From NCBI GenBank assembly GCA_023252115.1, contig JAHEXM010000018.1:1-12657 (forward strand): DNA of 12,657 nucleotides. The letters run 5' to 3'. This DNA comes from Micrococcales bacterium (lineage in GTDB: Bacteria; Actinomycetota; Actinomycetes; S36-B12; UBA10799). The notes under the pieces were generated by a model. It searched no databases. It had not been told where the DNA came from and saw only the letters and a list, made by a program, of their open reading frames with translations. Every line of letters begins with the position of its first letter. Within the stretch, counting starts at the first letter, position 1. Positions 5,071 through 12,657 of this stretch are shown here, one piece after another. Both the position numbers and the translations under genes were made by a program.

Positions 5071-6705
5071 ATGGACGCGCGGTCAGCCGTTCCTGAGCCA
5101 ATCAACGAACCGATCCGTCAATACGAGCCTGGGTCTGCCGCCAGAGACTCACTCAAGGCAACGCTCGCCGCATTTTCGAGTCAGCCCGCACAGGACTTGC
5201 CGGCCGTGATCGACGGCAAAGAAGTAGTCAGCTCAGGCACCCGAATCAAAGTTGTTCAACCTCACGCGCATAGTCACGTTTTGGGGACGACGCATAACTC
5301 AACATCACGCGATGCAGTCGCAGCAATCTCCGCGGCAAAGCGAGCGGCTCCCGGTTGGCGCGCGATGTCCTATGACGAACGCGCTGCGATTTTTCTCAAA
5401 GCCGCCGATCTGTTGAGTGGTTCTTGGCGCGATCGAATGAATGCCGCAACAATGCTGGGTCAGTCCAAGACGGTGATTCAGGCCGAGATCGACAGCGCCT
5501 GTGAACTTATTGACTTCTGGCGGTTCAACGTCTCCTTCGGGCAACAGATATTGGCCGAGCAGCCGGTGTCGAGCAAAGGAGTGTGGAACCGAGTCGACCA
5601 CCGTCCACTTGAAGGATTTGTTTACGCGATTTCGCCATTCAACTTCACCGCAATAGGTGGCAACCTTGCGACAGCACCTGCATTGATGGGCAACGTTGTG
5701 GTGTGGAAGCCAGCGCCTACTCAGCAGTTTGCCGCAAGCATGACCATGCAATTGCTGATGGAAGCTGGCTTGCCGCCGGGTGTCATCAACATGCTGCCCG
5801 GTGATGGCGTCGCTGTTTCGAAAGTTGCGCTGGCCGATCCTGATCTGTCCGGGATTCACTTCACTGGTTCGACTGCGGTATTCCAAATGTTGTGGCGGAC
5901 AGTGGGCGCGAACATCACGAACTATCGAGACTATCCACGGATCGTCGGCGAAACTGGTGGCAAAGACTTCGTGCTCGCGCATATGTCCGCAGATCCAGAC
6001 GTATTGCGCACCGCGTTAGTTCGCGGGGCCTTCGAGTACCAGGGACAGAAGTGTTCCGCAGCATCCCGCGCTTATGTTCCGCGCAGTGTGTGGAAGAAGA
6101 TGGGCAAGGACTTCTTGAATGAGGTTGATTCACTCAAGGTTGGTCCGGTCCACGACTTCAGCAACTTCATGAGTGCGGTAATTGACCAAAAATCCTTCGA
6201 CAAAGTTACTGGCGCGATCAAACGCGCGAAGCGAGACACGACAGTGACGATCGGGGCCGGTGGAGCCTTCGATGATTCGGAGGGTTATTTCATTCGCCCG
6301 ACTGTGCTGCTCGGGACGGACCCCACCAAGGAATGGTTCAGCTCCGAATACTTCGGCCCAGTGCTGTCGGTCCACGTGTTCGACGACCGAAAGTTTGATC
6401 AGATGCTGGATGTTATCGATACCTCGTCTCGTTACGCGCTGACCGGGTCGATCATTTCGCAAGACCGCCAAGTCGTAGACGATGTTTCGCAGCGACTTCG
6501 CTACACCGCAGGAAACTTCTACATCAATGACAAACCAACAGGTGCGGTCGTTGGTCAACAGCCGTTTGGCGGAGCGCGTGCATCCGGCACCGACGACAAA
6601 GCAGGGTCGCCACAGAACTTGATGCGATGGACTGCATCACGCACGATCAAAGAGACATTTGATCCACCGACGGCAAGCCGTCACCCGCATCAGGATGAGG
6701 CGTAG
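5071..6705 (+). CDS. pruA: L-glutamate gamma-semialdehyde dehydrogenase (1-pyrroline-5-carboxylate dehydrogenase)
   Basis: It oxidises glutamate-gamma-semialdehyde, in equilibrium with 1-pyrroline-5-carboxylate, to glutamate with NAD+. This is the second step of proline breakdown and also the exit of the ornithine/arginine route. The 544-residue length equals that of the monofunctional actinobacterial/ALDH4-type enzyme. Visible motifs are SPFNFTAIGGN (188-198), VVVWKPAPTQ (209-218), FTGSTAVF (264-271), GETGGKD with catalytic base Glu294, YQGQKCSA with catalytic Cys328, and EYFGPVLSVHVF. The N-terminus (VPEPINEP and the later VVQPHAH) lines up with mycobacterial PruA, which supports ATG 5071; GAAGGG lies 7 nt before it. 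It is 11 bp behind the patatin gene. No proline dehydrogenase lies in the window. It converges on the DUF2505 gene with a 15-bp gap. The glutamate it forms is the substrate of the large GDH encoded nearby. Confidence 0.97.
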   Translation: MDARSAVPEPINEPIRQYEPGSAARDSLKATLAAFSSQPAQDLPAVIDGKEVVSSGTRIKVVQPHAHSHVLGTTHNSTSRDAVAAISAAKRAAPGWRAMSYDERAAIFLKAADLLSGSWRDRMNAATMLGQSKTVIQAEIDSACELIDFWRFNVSFGQQILAEQPVSSKGVWNRVDHRPLEGFVYAISPFNFTAIGGNLATAPALMGNVVVWKPAPTQQFAASMTMQLLMEAGLPPGVINMLPGDGVAVSKVALADPDLSGIHFTGSTAVFQMLWRTVGANITNYRDYPRIVGETGGKDFVLAHMSADPDVLRTALVRGAFEYQGQKCSAASRAYVPRSVWKKMGKDFLNEVDSLKVGPVHDFSNFMSAVIDQKSFDKVTGAIKRAKRDTTVTIGAGGAFDDSEGYFIRPTVLLGTDPTKEWFSSEYFGPVLSVHVFDDRKFDQMLDVIDTSSRYALTGSIISQDRQVVDDVSQRLRYTAGNFYINDKPTGAVVGQQPFGGARASGTDDKAGSPQNLMRWTASRTIKETFDPPTASRHPHQDEA

Positions 6706-6720
6706 TTGGCAGCAAAATAA

Positions 6721-7221
6721 TTAGTGACTGGCCAGCCATTCTTGACCGATTGCTTCTTCGGCGTTGATTGCGCGAATAACCTGCTCGCTTGCAACCGATT
6801 CCGCCTTGCCCCCAACGAGGGGGATGTTTGCTTTGACGTTGATCACCACAGTGCAAACCGTTTGATTGCCATCTGCCTCTAAGCGGAACGTGCCCTCTGC
6901 ATGCAACGGCGCTTTGCCAAAGGTAATGACCGTCGTGCCGTTGCGACTTCCGTCAGCCTCTGCTTCTTCCCACACATCAGTTTCGATGGTGTCAACCGTG
7001 TCACCGACGACCTTTTTGGCCATTGAAGGCAGGCCGCCAAGAGGCAACGTCCGACTGGCAACGATTTCGTTTCCTTTGCCTTTCTTGCTCACCTTGACGC
7101 TGACATTCGATCCGCCTGTACGTTCGTTCTTGCTTTGGACGAACTTTGGGTCTACATACATGGCGTAGACGGCCGCAGGGTCAGCGTCGTATACCAACCG
7201 GCCCGACACGCTCTTCGTCAT
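6721..7221 (-). CDS. DUF2505 family protein (SRPBCC/START-like fold)
   Basis: This is a 166-residue protein of the DUF2505 type, found mainly in Actinomycetota and thought to have the SRPBCC/START-like ligand-binding fold; no biochemical role is established. The N-terminus MTKSVSGRLVYDADPAAVYAMYVDPKFV has the usual start of the fold: a beta strand, then a D.AAVY.M..D helix. Alternating beta strands follow (NVSVKVSKK, EIVASRTLPLG, TIETDVWEE, FRLEADG, CTVVINVKANIPLVGG), and a long C-terminal helix begins KAESVASEQVI and ends EAIGQEWLASH. There is no signal peptide or membrane segment. The start is well supported: GAGGAG (complement of 7227-7232) lies 5 nt before the ATG. It is convergent with pruA and divergent from the GDH gene, so it is its own transcription unit. 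A small hydrophobic ligand is a reasonable guess from the fold only. Confidence 0.85.
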   Translation of the reverse strand: MTKSVSGRLVYDADPAAVYAMYVDPKFVQSKNERTGGSNVSVKVSKKGKGNEIVASRTLPLGGLPSMAKKVVGDTVDTIETDVWEEAEADGSRNGTTVITFGKAPLHAEGTFRLEADGNQTVCTVVINVKANIPLVGGKAESVASEQVIRAINAEEAIGQEWLASH

Positions 7222-7356
7222 GCTGACTCCTCAAGGCGTTCTGCTCTGGCTCGGCCAAGAATGCCCGACTTGGCTTGCGGAAGCGCGCCCGCCCCTGCTG
7301 AAGAGTGCGCCGTTGGGCCACCACAGTTCAGGCATGCTATTTCGGATACGCACCAC

Positions 7357-7362
7357 TAACCT
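7357..7362 (+). promoter_or_regulatory. Candidate -10 element (TAACCT) for a leaderless GDH transcript
   Basis: TAACCT fits the actinobacterial -10 pattern TAnnnT and ends 6 nt before GTG 7369. Transcription would then start at or next to the GTG, giving a leaderless mRNA; these are common in Actinomycetota. No Shine-Dalgarno precedes either GTG 7369 or ATG 7378, which fits this idea. No convincing -35 is seen. The divergent intergenic region 7222-7368 (147 bp) shows nothing else I can name. Confidence 0.3.
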
Positions 7363-7368
7363 TCAACT

Positions 7369-10300
7369 GTGGGCAGTATGCAGAATCATGAGGCTGCAAA
7401 GAATCGCGCCGTAGCCGTTGCATTGGCCTCCGATGAAGCCAGCGAACTTCGTAAGCGTGTCCCGGATCTCGATGTAGTGGTATCGCGCTACTACCGACAC
7501 GCTGAGGAAGAAGACCTTGAAGGACGTGCGTCGGCCGACATTCTTGGCGCCGCCGTTTCGCATTTGCGATTTGCCCATCGTCGACCACAAGGACGAGCGA
7601 TCGTTCGTGTCTTTACGCCAACCGTGGCGGACCAAGGCTGGTCAAGCGATCACACCGTGATCGAGATCGTTGACGACGACATGCCGTTTATCGTTGACTC
7701 GGTTACCTCCGCACTCAATACCTCTGGTCATTCACTGCACATGGTCTTGCATCCGGTCGTCGTGGTGCGACGTGACGTTGCGGGCGACTTTCGGGAACTA
7801 CTCGACGTCAGTCGCAGCGCTGCCGATCCCGACGCGGTCGATGTGGTGGTCGAAAGTTGGCTGCATATCGAAATTGATCGTGTCTCGAATCCGGATGTTC
7901 TTGCAGCGATTGAAAAGCAACTCGTCAATGTGCTCAGCGATGTGAGCGCCGCGGTCGAAGACTGGCAACGGATGAAGGCACGGACCGTGCACCTGGCGAA
8001 GGAGCTTGCTGACTCACCGCCACCAACAGTCGACGCCGCCGAAGTCTCGCAGTCAGTTGGTCTCTTGAAATGGCTGGCCAATAACCATTTCACCTTCCTT
8101 GGCTATCGGGAATATTCACTTGAGACAAACGACGAAGGCCAAGACTCACTGGTGTCACGGCCCGCCACCGGCCTAGGAATTTTGCGCTCCGACACGACAA
8201 TGGCCACACCATTCGCTCAACTTCCACCCGAGATCAGCGCAAAGGCCCGAGAGCCCCGGCCACTAATTTTGACGAAAGCAAACCGTCGTTCGACCGTGCA
8301 CCGTCCCGCCTACTTGGATTACATCGGCGTCAAGGAGTTTGACGAAGAAGGCAAGGTCATTGGTGAGCGTCGGATACTGGGCCTGTTCTCGTCTGGCGCG
8401 TATTCGCAATCAGTTGCAGTGATTCCTGTGTTACAGAACAAGGTCCGCCGGCTTCAAGAAATTAGCGGTTACCCGCCCGGCTCACACAGTTCCAAAGACT
8501 TATTGCAATTCTGCGAGACGTATCCTCGCGATGAACTATTTCAAGTCTCACCGGAACAGCTGCTGCCAGTTGCTCACACTGTCCTTGGGTTTGCCGAGCG
8601 GCGACGGACACGGTTGTTTGTTCGCACAGATGACTACGGCCGCTTTGTTTCGGCCTTGGTTTACCTTCCCCGCAACCGTTTCACCACGACAATGCGACTG
8701 CGTCTATCCGACGTTCTCAAGAACGCGTTCGGAGCGGCATCAATTGAGGCAACTTCGCTTGTAGGCGAATCAGTTCTGGCTCGCCTTCACTTTGTGGCGC
8801 GGATGCCATCGGGTGTCCCAGTTCCCAACGTCGACATTTCCGAACTTGAGCGAACGGTCATTGCAGCGACCCGCACATGGGATGACGACTTCGCCGATGC
8901 AATCGAACATGAACTCGGCGAGGAGCGAGCCTCTGCTCTGCTCGAGACGTACCTGCCAGGTATTCCTGAGTCCTACAAAGAGAGCGTCTCTCCTAGATCC
9001 GCGGTCGCCGACGTGGAACGACTCAGTGAGTTGGTCAAGCCAGGAGATTGCTCCGTGGCGCTGCACGACGTCATTGGCTTGGGTCCCGCGGAACAGCGTT
9101 TCGTCCTGTATCGCCGAGATGAGCCCGTCCTGCTTTTTGAAATCCTGCCGGTCTTTGCCAGCCTTGGTGTCGAAGTCTCAGAGCAGCGTCCGCACCACCT
9201 TGAATCCGTTGGTGACTCAGAGGCGTGGATATATGACGTCGGGCTGCGCCTGCCAGCTGCACCCATCGACGAGAGCGAAGTCGGTCTGCAACAAGGGTTT
9301 GCTCAACGGTTCTGCGAAGCATTCTTGGCCACTTGGCGGGGTGAAACCGAGACTGACTTTTTCAACTCCCTTGTCGTTAGTGCTGGGCTCACCTCGCAAG
9401 AGGTTGCCTGGGTTCGGTCATGGGCGCTGTATTCACGGCAATTGTCGGCGACGTTTTCGTCTCGCTACATCGCGCAGGTGCTCGGTGAAAACGGGCACGT
9501 AACTGGGCTTCTCGTCCAGCTTTTCAGGGCGCGCCTCGACCCAGACATCGACGGCGAGCAACGCGAACGGCTCATTGCGGACCTTCAGCATGAATTGAAC
9601 GCAGGCATCGATGCCGTCGCGACCCTTGACGCGGACCGAATTTTGCGACAACTGCTTGCGATTGTGCTCGCTGCGTTGCGAACGAATGCGTTCCAAGCAC
9701 CCAACATCGATGGGACACCACGAGCACTTGCACTCAAGTTGGAACCAGGGTTGATACCTGGTGTTCCTGAACCGGTACCGGCTTTTGAGATTTGGGTGAC
9801 TTCGCCGAGGGTCACTGGCACTCATCTACGTTTCGGCCCGGTCGCTCGAGGTGGCCTGCGATGGAGTGACCGCCGTCAAGACGTTCGCACCGAAGTTCTT
9901 GGATTGGTGAAAGCGCAGTCGGTAAAAAACGCTGTCATCGTTCCGGTTGGAGCCAAGGGCGGCTTTGTGGTTAAGCGGCCACGCAATCCGGCAGACCGAG
10001 ACATGTGGCAAGCAGATGGCATTGCTGTCTATCGCGAGTTTGTTTCAGCATTGCTCGATGTCACCGACAATATTGTGCGCGGCCAAGTTGTCCCGCCGCA
10101 ACGAACAGTCCGTTGGGATGGTGACGATTCCTATCTCGTTGTCGCGGCCGACAAAGGCACCGCAGCATTTTCCGACATTGCGAATGACATCGCTTCCGAC
10201 TACGGATTTTGGCTTGGCGACGCTTTCGCATCAGGTGGTTCCGAAGGTTATGACCACAAGGAAATGGGTATCACAGCTAAAGGTGCGTGGGAGTCGGTTA

Positions 10301-12276
10301 AGCGCCACTTCCGTGACCTAGGTGTCGACGTACAGGCCGAGCCGGTGACTGTCGTCGGAATTGGCGACATGAGCGGTGATGTGTTTGGCAATGGAATGTT
10401 GCTGAGTCGCGAACTCAAGATTGTTATTGCATTCGATCACCGAGACATCTTTGTTGATCCACGTCCTGATCCGCATTTGTCTTTTGCCGAGCGGGAACGC
10501 TTGTTTGCACTGCCTCGCTCTTCCTGGGCTGACTATGACCGCAGTTTGATTAGCGAAGGCGGTGGGGTGTTCCCGCGGACCCTTAAATCAATTCCCATTG
10601 GTGCACCGATGCGGGAATGTCTTGGTCTTGGCGATGGGATCACCGAGATGACGCCTGATGAGCTGGTTCGCGCAGCGCTGTTGGCCCCTGCTGACCTGTT
10701 GTGGAACGGCGGAATCGGTACATACGTGAAGTCGAGAACTGAGAGCCAGCTCGATGTTGGCGACAAGGCAAATGACGCCGTTCGAGTAAACGGAGGCGAT
10801 CTGCGAGTGCGTGTGGTCGGGGAGGGCGGAAACCTCGGGCTCACGCAGCGCGGTCGTATTGAAGCTGCACTTATCGGTGTTCAACTCAACACTGACGCGA
10901 TCGACAATTCAGCTGGGGTTGATTGCTCCGACCATGAAGTGAATATCAAGATCGTTCTTGACGCAGTGGTGGACTCTGGCGATCTTACGATGAAGCAGCG
11001 CAACGAGTTGCTCGTCGAAATGACTGCTGAAGTCTCGGAGCTGGTGTTGCTCGACAACTACTACCAGAACATCGTGTTAGGCAACTCTCGAGTTCAAGCG
11101 AGTGGACTCATGACGGTTCACCGTCGAATGATCCAGGACTTTGAGAATCGCGGATTGATCGATCGTGAGCTTGAAGCACTGCCAACTGACGAAGAGATGG
11201 CCGCGCGTCAGCAAGCCGGACAAGGGTTAACGTCACCGGAACTGTCTGTCTTGCTGTCATACGTAAAGATCGCTCTGACGTCGGATCTGATCGAATCGCC
11301 GATTGCCGACGAGGACTGGTTCAGCGCAACGATTGCGACGTACTTCCCGAAGCGAATCGTCGAGCGCTACGGCGACCGACTCCCCGCCTTTCCGCTTCGC
11401 CGCCAACTGATCGCAACAATCGTTTCCAATGACATTGTCAATCGCGGGGGACTGTCTTTTGTTCACCGAGCGGTTGAAGAAACTGGTGCGTCTCCAGTAC
11501 AGGTCGCGAGGGCATACGCCGTCGCACGAGATGTGTTTGACCTCGAGAGCGTGTGGAACGAAATCAATGCTCTGGATGGCACCGTCCCAACGCAGAGCCA
11601 AGTGGTGCTGTATCTCGAGGTGCGTCGATTGCTGGATCGAGCAACGCGGTGGGTTTTGGCATTGCGCGGAGGAACCGTCAATGTCACTGGGGAGATTGAG
11701 CGGTTCAAGGTCGTCGTTAGCGAGCTGCGGGCAAATATCGACGAGCTGCTCGTTGGTGGTGAACGGCTGGGGCTGGCAAAACATACGACGGCTCTAGCCG
11801 ACCTTGGTGCACCGGAACCGTTGGCCCGCAAGGTGGCGAGCCTGCTTGATGCATTTCGATTGCTCGACATCGATGACATTGCAGCGCGGTCCGGTGAACC
11901 GCCCGGTGACGTTGCTCGTGTCTATTTCTCACTGTCAAATTCGTATCGCATCGACACTTTGCTGGAAAAGATCACATTGCTTCCGCGCGACGATCGTTGG
12001 TCCAATCTGGCGCGTGCCGCGATGCGAAGTGATTTGTATTCGGTGCTCGCAGGTCTGACTAGCAAGGTCTTGCGCGCTACTTCAGCAAACCAATCCCCGG
12101 AAGCTCGGATCGCCGATTGGGAATCGCGCAATGCAGAGGGCCAGCTACGTGCGAGTAAGACTCTGGACGAAATCGAGAGTTCCGAATTGTTCGACCTCGC
12201 AACCCTTTCCGTCGCGCTTCGGGTTTTGCGAACACTGGTGCAGCAAGGCTCCGGAATGACCCCACTTCCCGAGTAG
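7369..12276 (+). CDS. gdh: NAD-specific glutamate dehydrogenase, large (~180 kDa) type
   Basis: It deaminates L-glutamate to 2-oxoglutarate and ammonium with NAD+, a mainly catabolic reaction in the cytosol. At 1635 residues it matches the large actinobacterial enzymes (about 1620-1650). The N-terminal ~700 residues hold the ACT-like regulatory repeats; the first, about residues 95-150, contains TVIEIVDDDMPFIVDSVTSAL. The catalytic core follows: ARGGLRWSDR (around 826-834), VKAQSVKNAVIVPVGAKGG with Lys848 and Lys863 near the glutamate pocket, VVGIGDMSGDVFGNGML (995-1011) as the dinucleotide-binding turn, LLWNGGIGTYVK (1110-1121) and VVGEGGNLGLTQRGR (1149-1163). A long helical C-terminal region (from ~1210) completes it. 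No frameshift or missing motif was seen. GTG 7369 and ATG 7378 are both possible starts, differing by three codons. Its closeness to pruA suggests a proline/ornithine to 2-oxoglutarate route, although the two genes are separated by the minus-strand DUF2505 gene. Confidence 0.97.
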   Translation: MGSMQNHEAAKNRAVAVALASDEASELRKRVPDLDVVVSRYYRHAEEEDLEGRASADILGAAVSHLRFAHRRPQGRAIVRVFTPTVADQGWSSDHTVIEIVDDDMPFIVDSVTSALNTSGHSLHMVLHPVVVVRRDVAGDFRELLDVSRSAADPDAVDVVVESWLHIEIDRVSNPDVLAAIEKQLVNVLSDVSAAVEDWQRMKARTVHLAKELADSPPPTVDAAEVSQSVGLLKWLANNHFTFLGYREYSLETNDEGQDSLVSRPATGLGILRSDTTMATPFAQLPPEISAKAREPRPLILTKANRRSTVHRPAYLDYIGVKEFDEEGKVIGERRILGLFSSGAYSQSVAVIPVLQNKVRRLQEISGYPPGSHSSKDLLQFCETYPRDELFQVSPEQLLPVAHTVLGFAERRRTRLFVRTDDYGRFVSALVYLPRNRFTTTMRLRLSDVLKNAFGAASIEATSLVGESVLARLHFVARMPSGVPVPNVDISELERTVIAATRTWDDDFADAIEHELGEERASALLETYLPGIPESYKESVSPRSAVADVERLSELVKPGDCSVALHDVIGLGPAEQRFVLYRRDEPVLLFEILPVFASLGVEVSEQRPHHLESVGDSEAWIYDVGLRLPAAPIDESEVGLQQGFAQRFCEAFLATWRGETETDFFNSLVVSAGLTSQEVAWVRSWALYSRQLSATFSSRYIAQVLGENGHVTGLLVQLFRARLDPDIDGEQRERLIADLQHELNAGIDAVATLDADRILRQLLAIVLAALRTNAFQAPNIDGTPRALALKLEPGLIPGVPEPVPAFEIWVTSPRVTGTHLRFGPVARGGLRWSDRRQDVRTEVLGLVKAQSVKNAVIVPVGAKGGFVVKRPRNPADRDMWQADGIAVYREFVSALLDVTDNIVRGQVVPPQRTVRWDGDDSYLVVAADKGTAAFSDIANDIASDYGFWLGDAFASGGSEGYDHKEMGITAKGAWESVKRHFRDLGVDVQAEPVTVVGIGDMSGDVFGNGMLLSRELKIVIAFDHRDIFVDPRPDPHLSFAERERLFALPRSSWADYDRSLISEGGGVFPRTLKSIPIGAPMRECLGLGDGITEMTPDELVRAALLAPADLLWNGGIGTYVKSRTESQLDVGDKANDAVRVNGGDLRVRVVGEGGNLGLTQRGRIEAALIGVQLNTDAIDNSAGVDCSDHEVNIKIVLDAVVDSGDLTMKQRNELLVEMTAEVSELVLLDNYYQNIVLGNSRVQASGLMTVHRRMIQDFENRGLIDRELEALPTDEEMAARQQAGQGLTSPELSVLLSYVKIALTSDLIESPIADEDWFSATIATYFPKRIVERYGDRLPAFPLRRQLIATIVSNDIVNRGGLSFVHRAVEETGASPVQVARAYAVARDVFDLESVWNEINALDGTVPTQSQVVLYLEVRRLLDRATRWVLALRGGTVNVTGEIERFKVVVSELRANIDELLVGGERLGLAKHTTALADLGAPEPLARKVASLLDAFRLLDIDDIAARSGEPPGDVARVYFSLSNSYRIDTLLEKITLLPRDDRWSNLARAAMRSDLYSVLAGLTSKVLRATSANQSPEARIADWESRNAEGQLRASKTLDEIESSELFDLATLSVALRVLRTLVQQGSGMTPLPE

Positions 12277-12287
12277 TGTCTTTCACC

Positions 12288-12657
12288 ATGCGAACCATGG
12301 AGTTGCCGGACGGACGGACGCTCGCCTACGAGTCGTATGGCGACCAAGCGGGAAAGCCAGTGTTATTCCAGCACGGGACCGGGGATTCGCGCCTTGCGCG
12401 CCATCCCGACGAATCAATCGTCACCGACTTGGGTATTCGCCTGGTCACCATCGACCGGCCCGGAGTTGGCGGTTCAACTCCCAAACCCAAACGCACATTG
12501 TTGGAGTGGTTCAACGATGTTTCGGCACTTGCCGATGAGTTGGGTATCGACAAGTTCGACGTTGCTGGCTGGTCGGGCGGTGGACCACATGCCCTTGCTC
12601 TGGCATACACGATGTCCGACCGGATCGACAGGGTGGTTCTGGCATCTGCACTCGGTC
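12288..12657 (+). CDS. Alpha/beta hydrolase, N-terminal part (3' truncated by window edge)
   Basis: The frame is open from ATG 12288 to the right edge, giving 123 residues of a longer protein. The alpha/beta-hydrolase pattern is clear: strand PVLFQHGTGDSR with the HG oxyanion-hole motif (29-30), strand RLVTIDRPGVGGSTP (51-65), and the nucleophile elbow GWSGGG (94-99) with Ser96, followed by PHALALAYT and RVVLASALG. The catalytic Asp and His would lie beyond the window. Substrate is unknown; the family includes esterases, lipases, peptidases and epoxide or dehalogenating enzymes. It starts 11 bp after the GDH stop, so it may be cotranscribed. A second start ATG 12297 would drop three residues. 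No Shine-Dalgarno is visible; TAGTGT (12274-12279), which includes the GDH stop codon, could be a -10 for a leaderless start, but this is speculative. Confidence 0.85.
   Translation, partial: MRTMELPDGRTLAYESYGDQAGKPVLFQHGTGDSRLARHPDESIVTDLGIRLVTIDRPGVGGSTPKPKRTLLEWFNDVSALADELGIDKFDVAGWSGGGPHALALAYTMSDRIDRVVLASALG

Noticed and set aside
6669..6682. Inverted repeat GACGGCAAGCCGTC as a terminator for pruA or DUF2505
   Set aside because: It lies inside the pruA coding sequence, has only a 5-6 bp stem, and has no T-run on either strand.
8792..9502. Plus-strand 236-codon open frame inside the GDH gene
   Set aside because: It is an out-of-frame shadow of a highly conserved enzyme and its translation shows no known motif.
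9772..9781. Perfect 10-bp palindrome CCGGTACCGG
   Set aside because: It is inside the GDH reading frame in a well-conserved coding context; a single short palindrome in 12 kb is expected by chance.

Overview
The window looks like a chromosomal segment of a medium-GC member of the Actinomycetota. This inference rests on the gene families: a large ~180 kDa-class NAD-glutamate dehydrogenase, a PruA whose N-terminus closely resembles mycobacterial PruA, a DUF2505 protein, a WS/DGAT acyltransferase, and a CpaE-like ATPase with the actinobacterial GAPGRT-type P-loop. All stop codons fit the standard bacterial code, and TGA is a normal terminator for several of the genes. No rRNA, tRNA, CRISPR array, insertion sequence or phage gene was seen. 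Gene density is high; the longest gene-free stretches are about 145 bp.

Layout. Positions 1-329 hold the 3' end of a CpaB/SAF-type Flp-pilus protein, joined by an ATGA overlap to a CpaE/TadZ-like P-loop ATPase (326-1657). A HAD-family hydrolase (1602-2321) overlaps the end of the ATPase gene. A WS/DGAT wax ester/triacylglycerol synthase gene (about 2389/2410-3927) follows, interrupted by one in-frame TGA at 2791-2793 just before its catalytic HHxxxDG motif. After a 142-bp intergenic region come a patatin-like lipid acyl hydrolase (4070-5059) and, 11 bp on, pruA (5071-6705). A DUF2505 gene lies on the minus strand (6721-7221), convergent with pruA and divergent from the next gene. The NAD-dependent glutamate dehydrogenase gene fills 7369-12276. 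An alpha/beta hydrolase gene begins at 12288 and runs off the right edge.

How the genes fit together. PruA oxidises glutamate-semialdehyde (from proline, arginine or ornithine) to glutamate, and the large GDH deaminates glutamate to 2-oxoglutarate. Both make NADH, so the right half reads as an amino-acid catabolism module, with a putative lipid/hydrophobic-ligand-binding DUF2505 protein between them. The WS/DGAT and patatin genes suggest neutral-lipid storage and acyl-lipid turnover. The left edge is the tail of a Tad/Flp pilus or secretion locus that does not continue into cpaF/tadB/tadC.

The most notable observation is the single in-frame TGA in an otherwise well-preserved WS/DGAT gene that also encodes a histone-H1-like Lys/Arg-rich tail. 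I did not find convincing evidence of a wholly new multi-gene system; most of the window is recognisable housekeeping and lipid metabolism.
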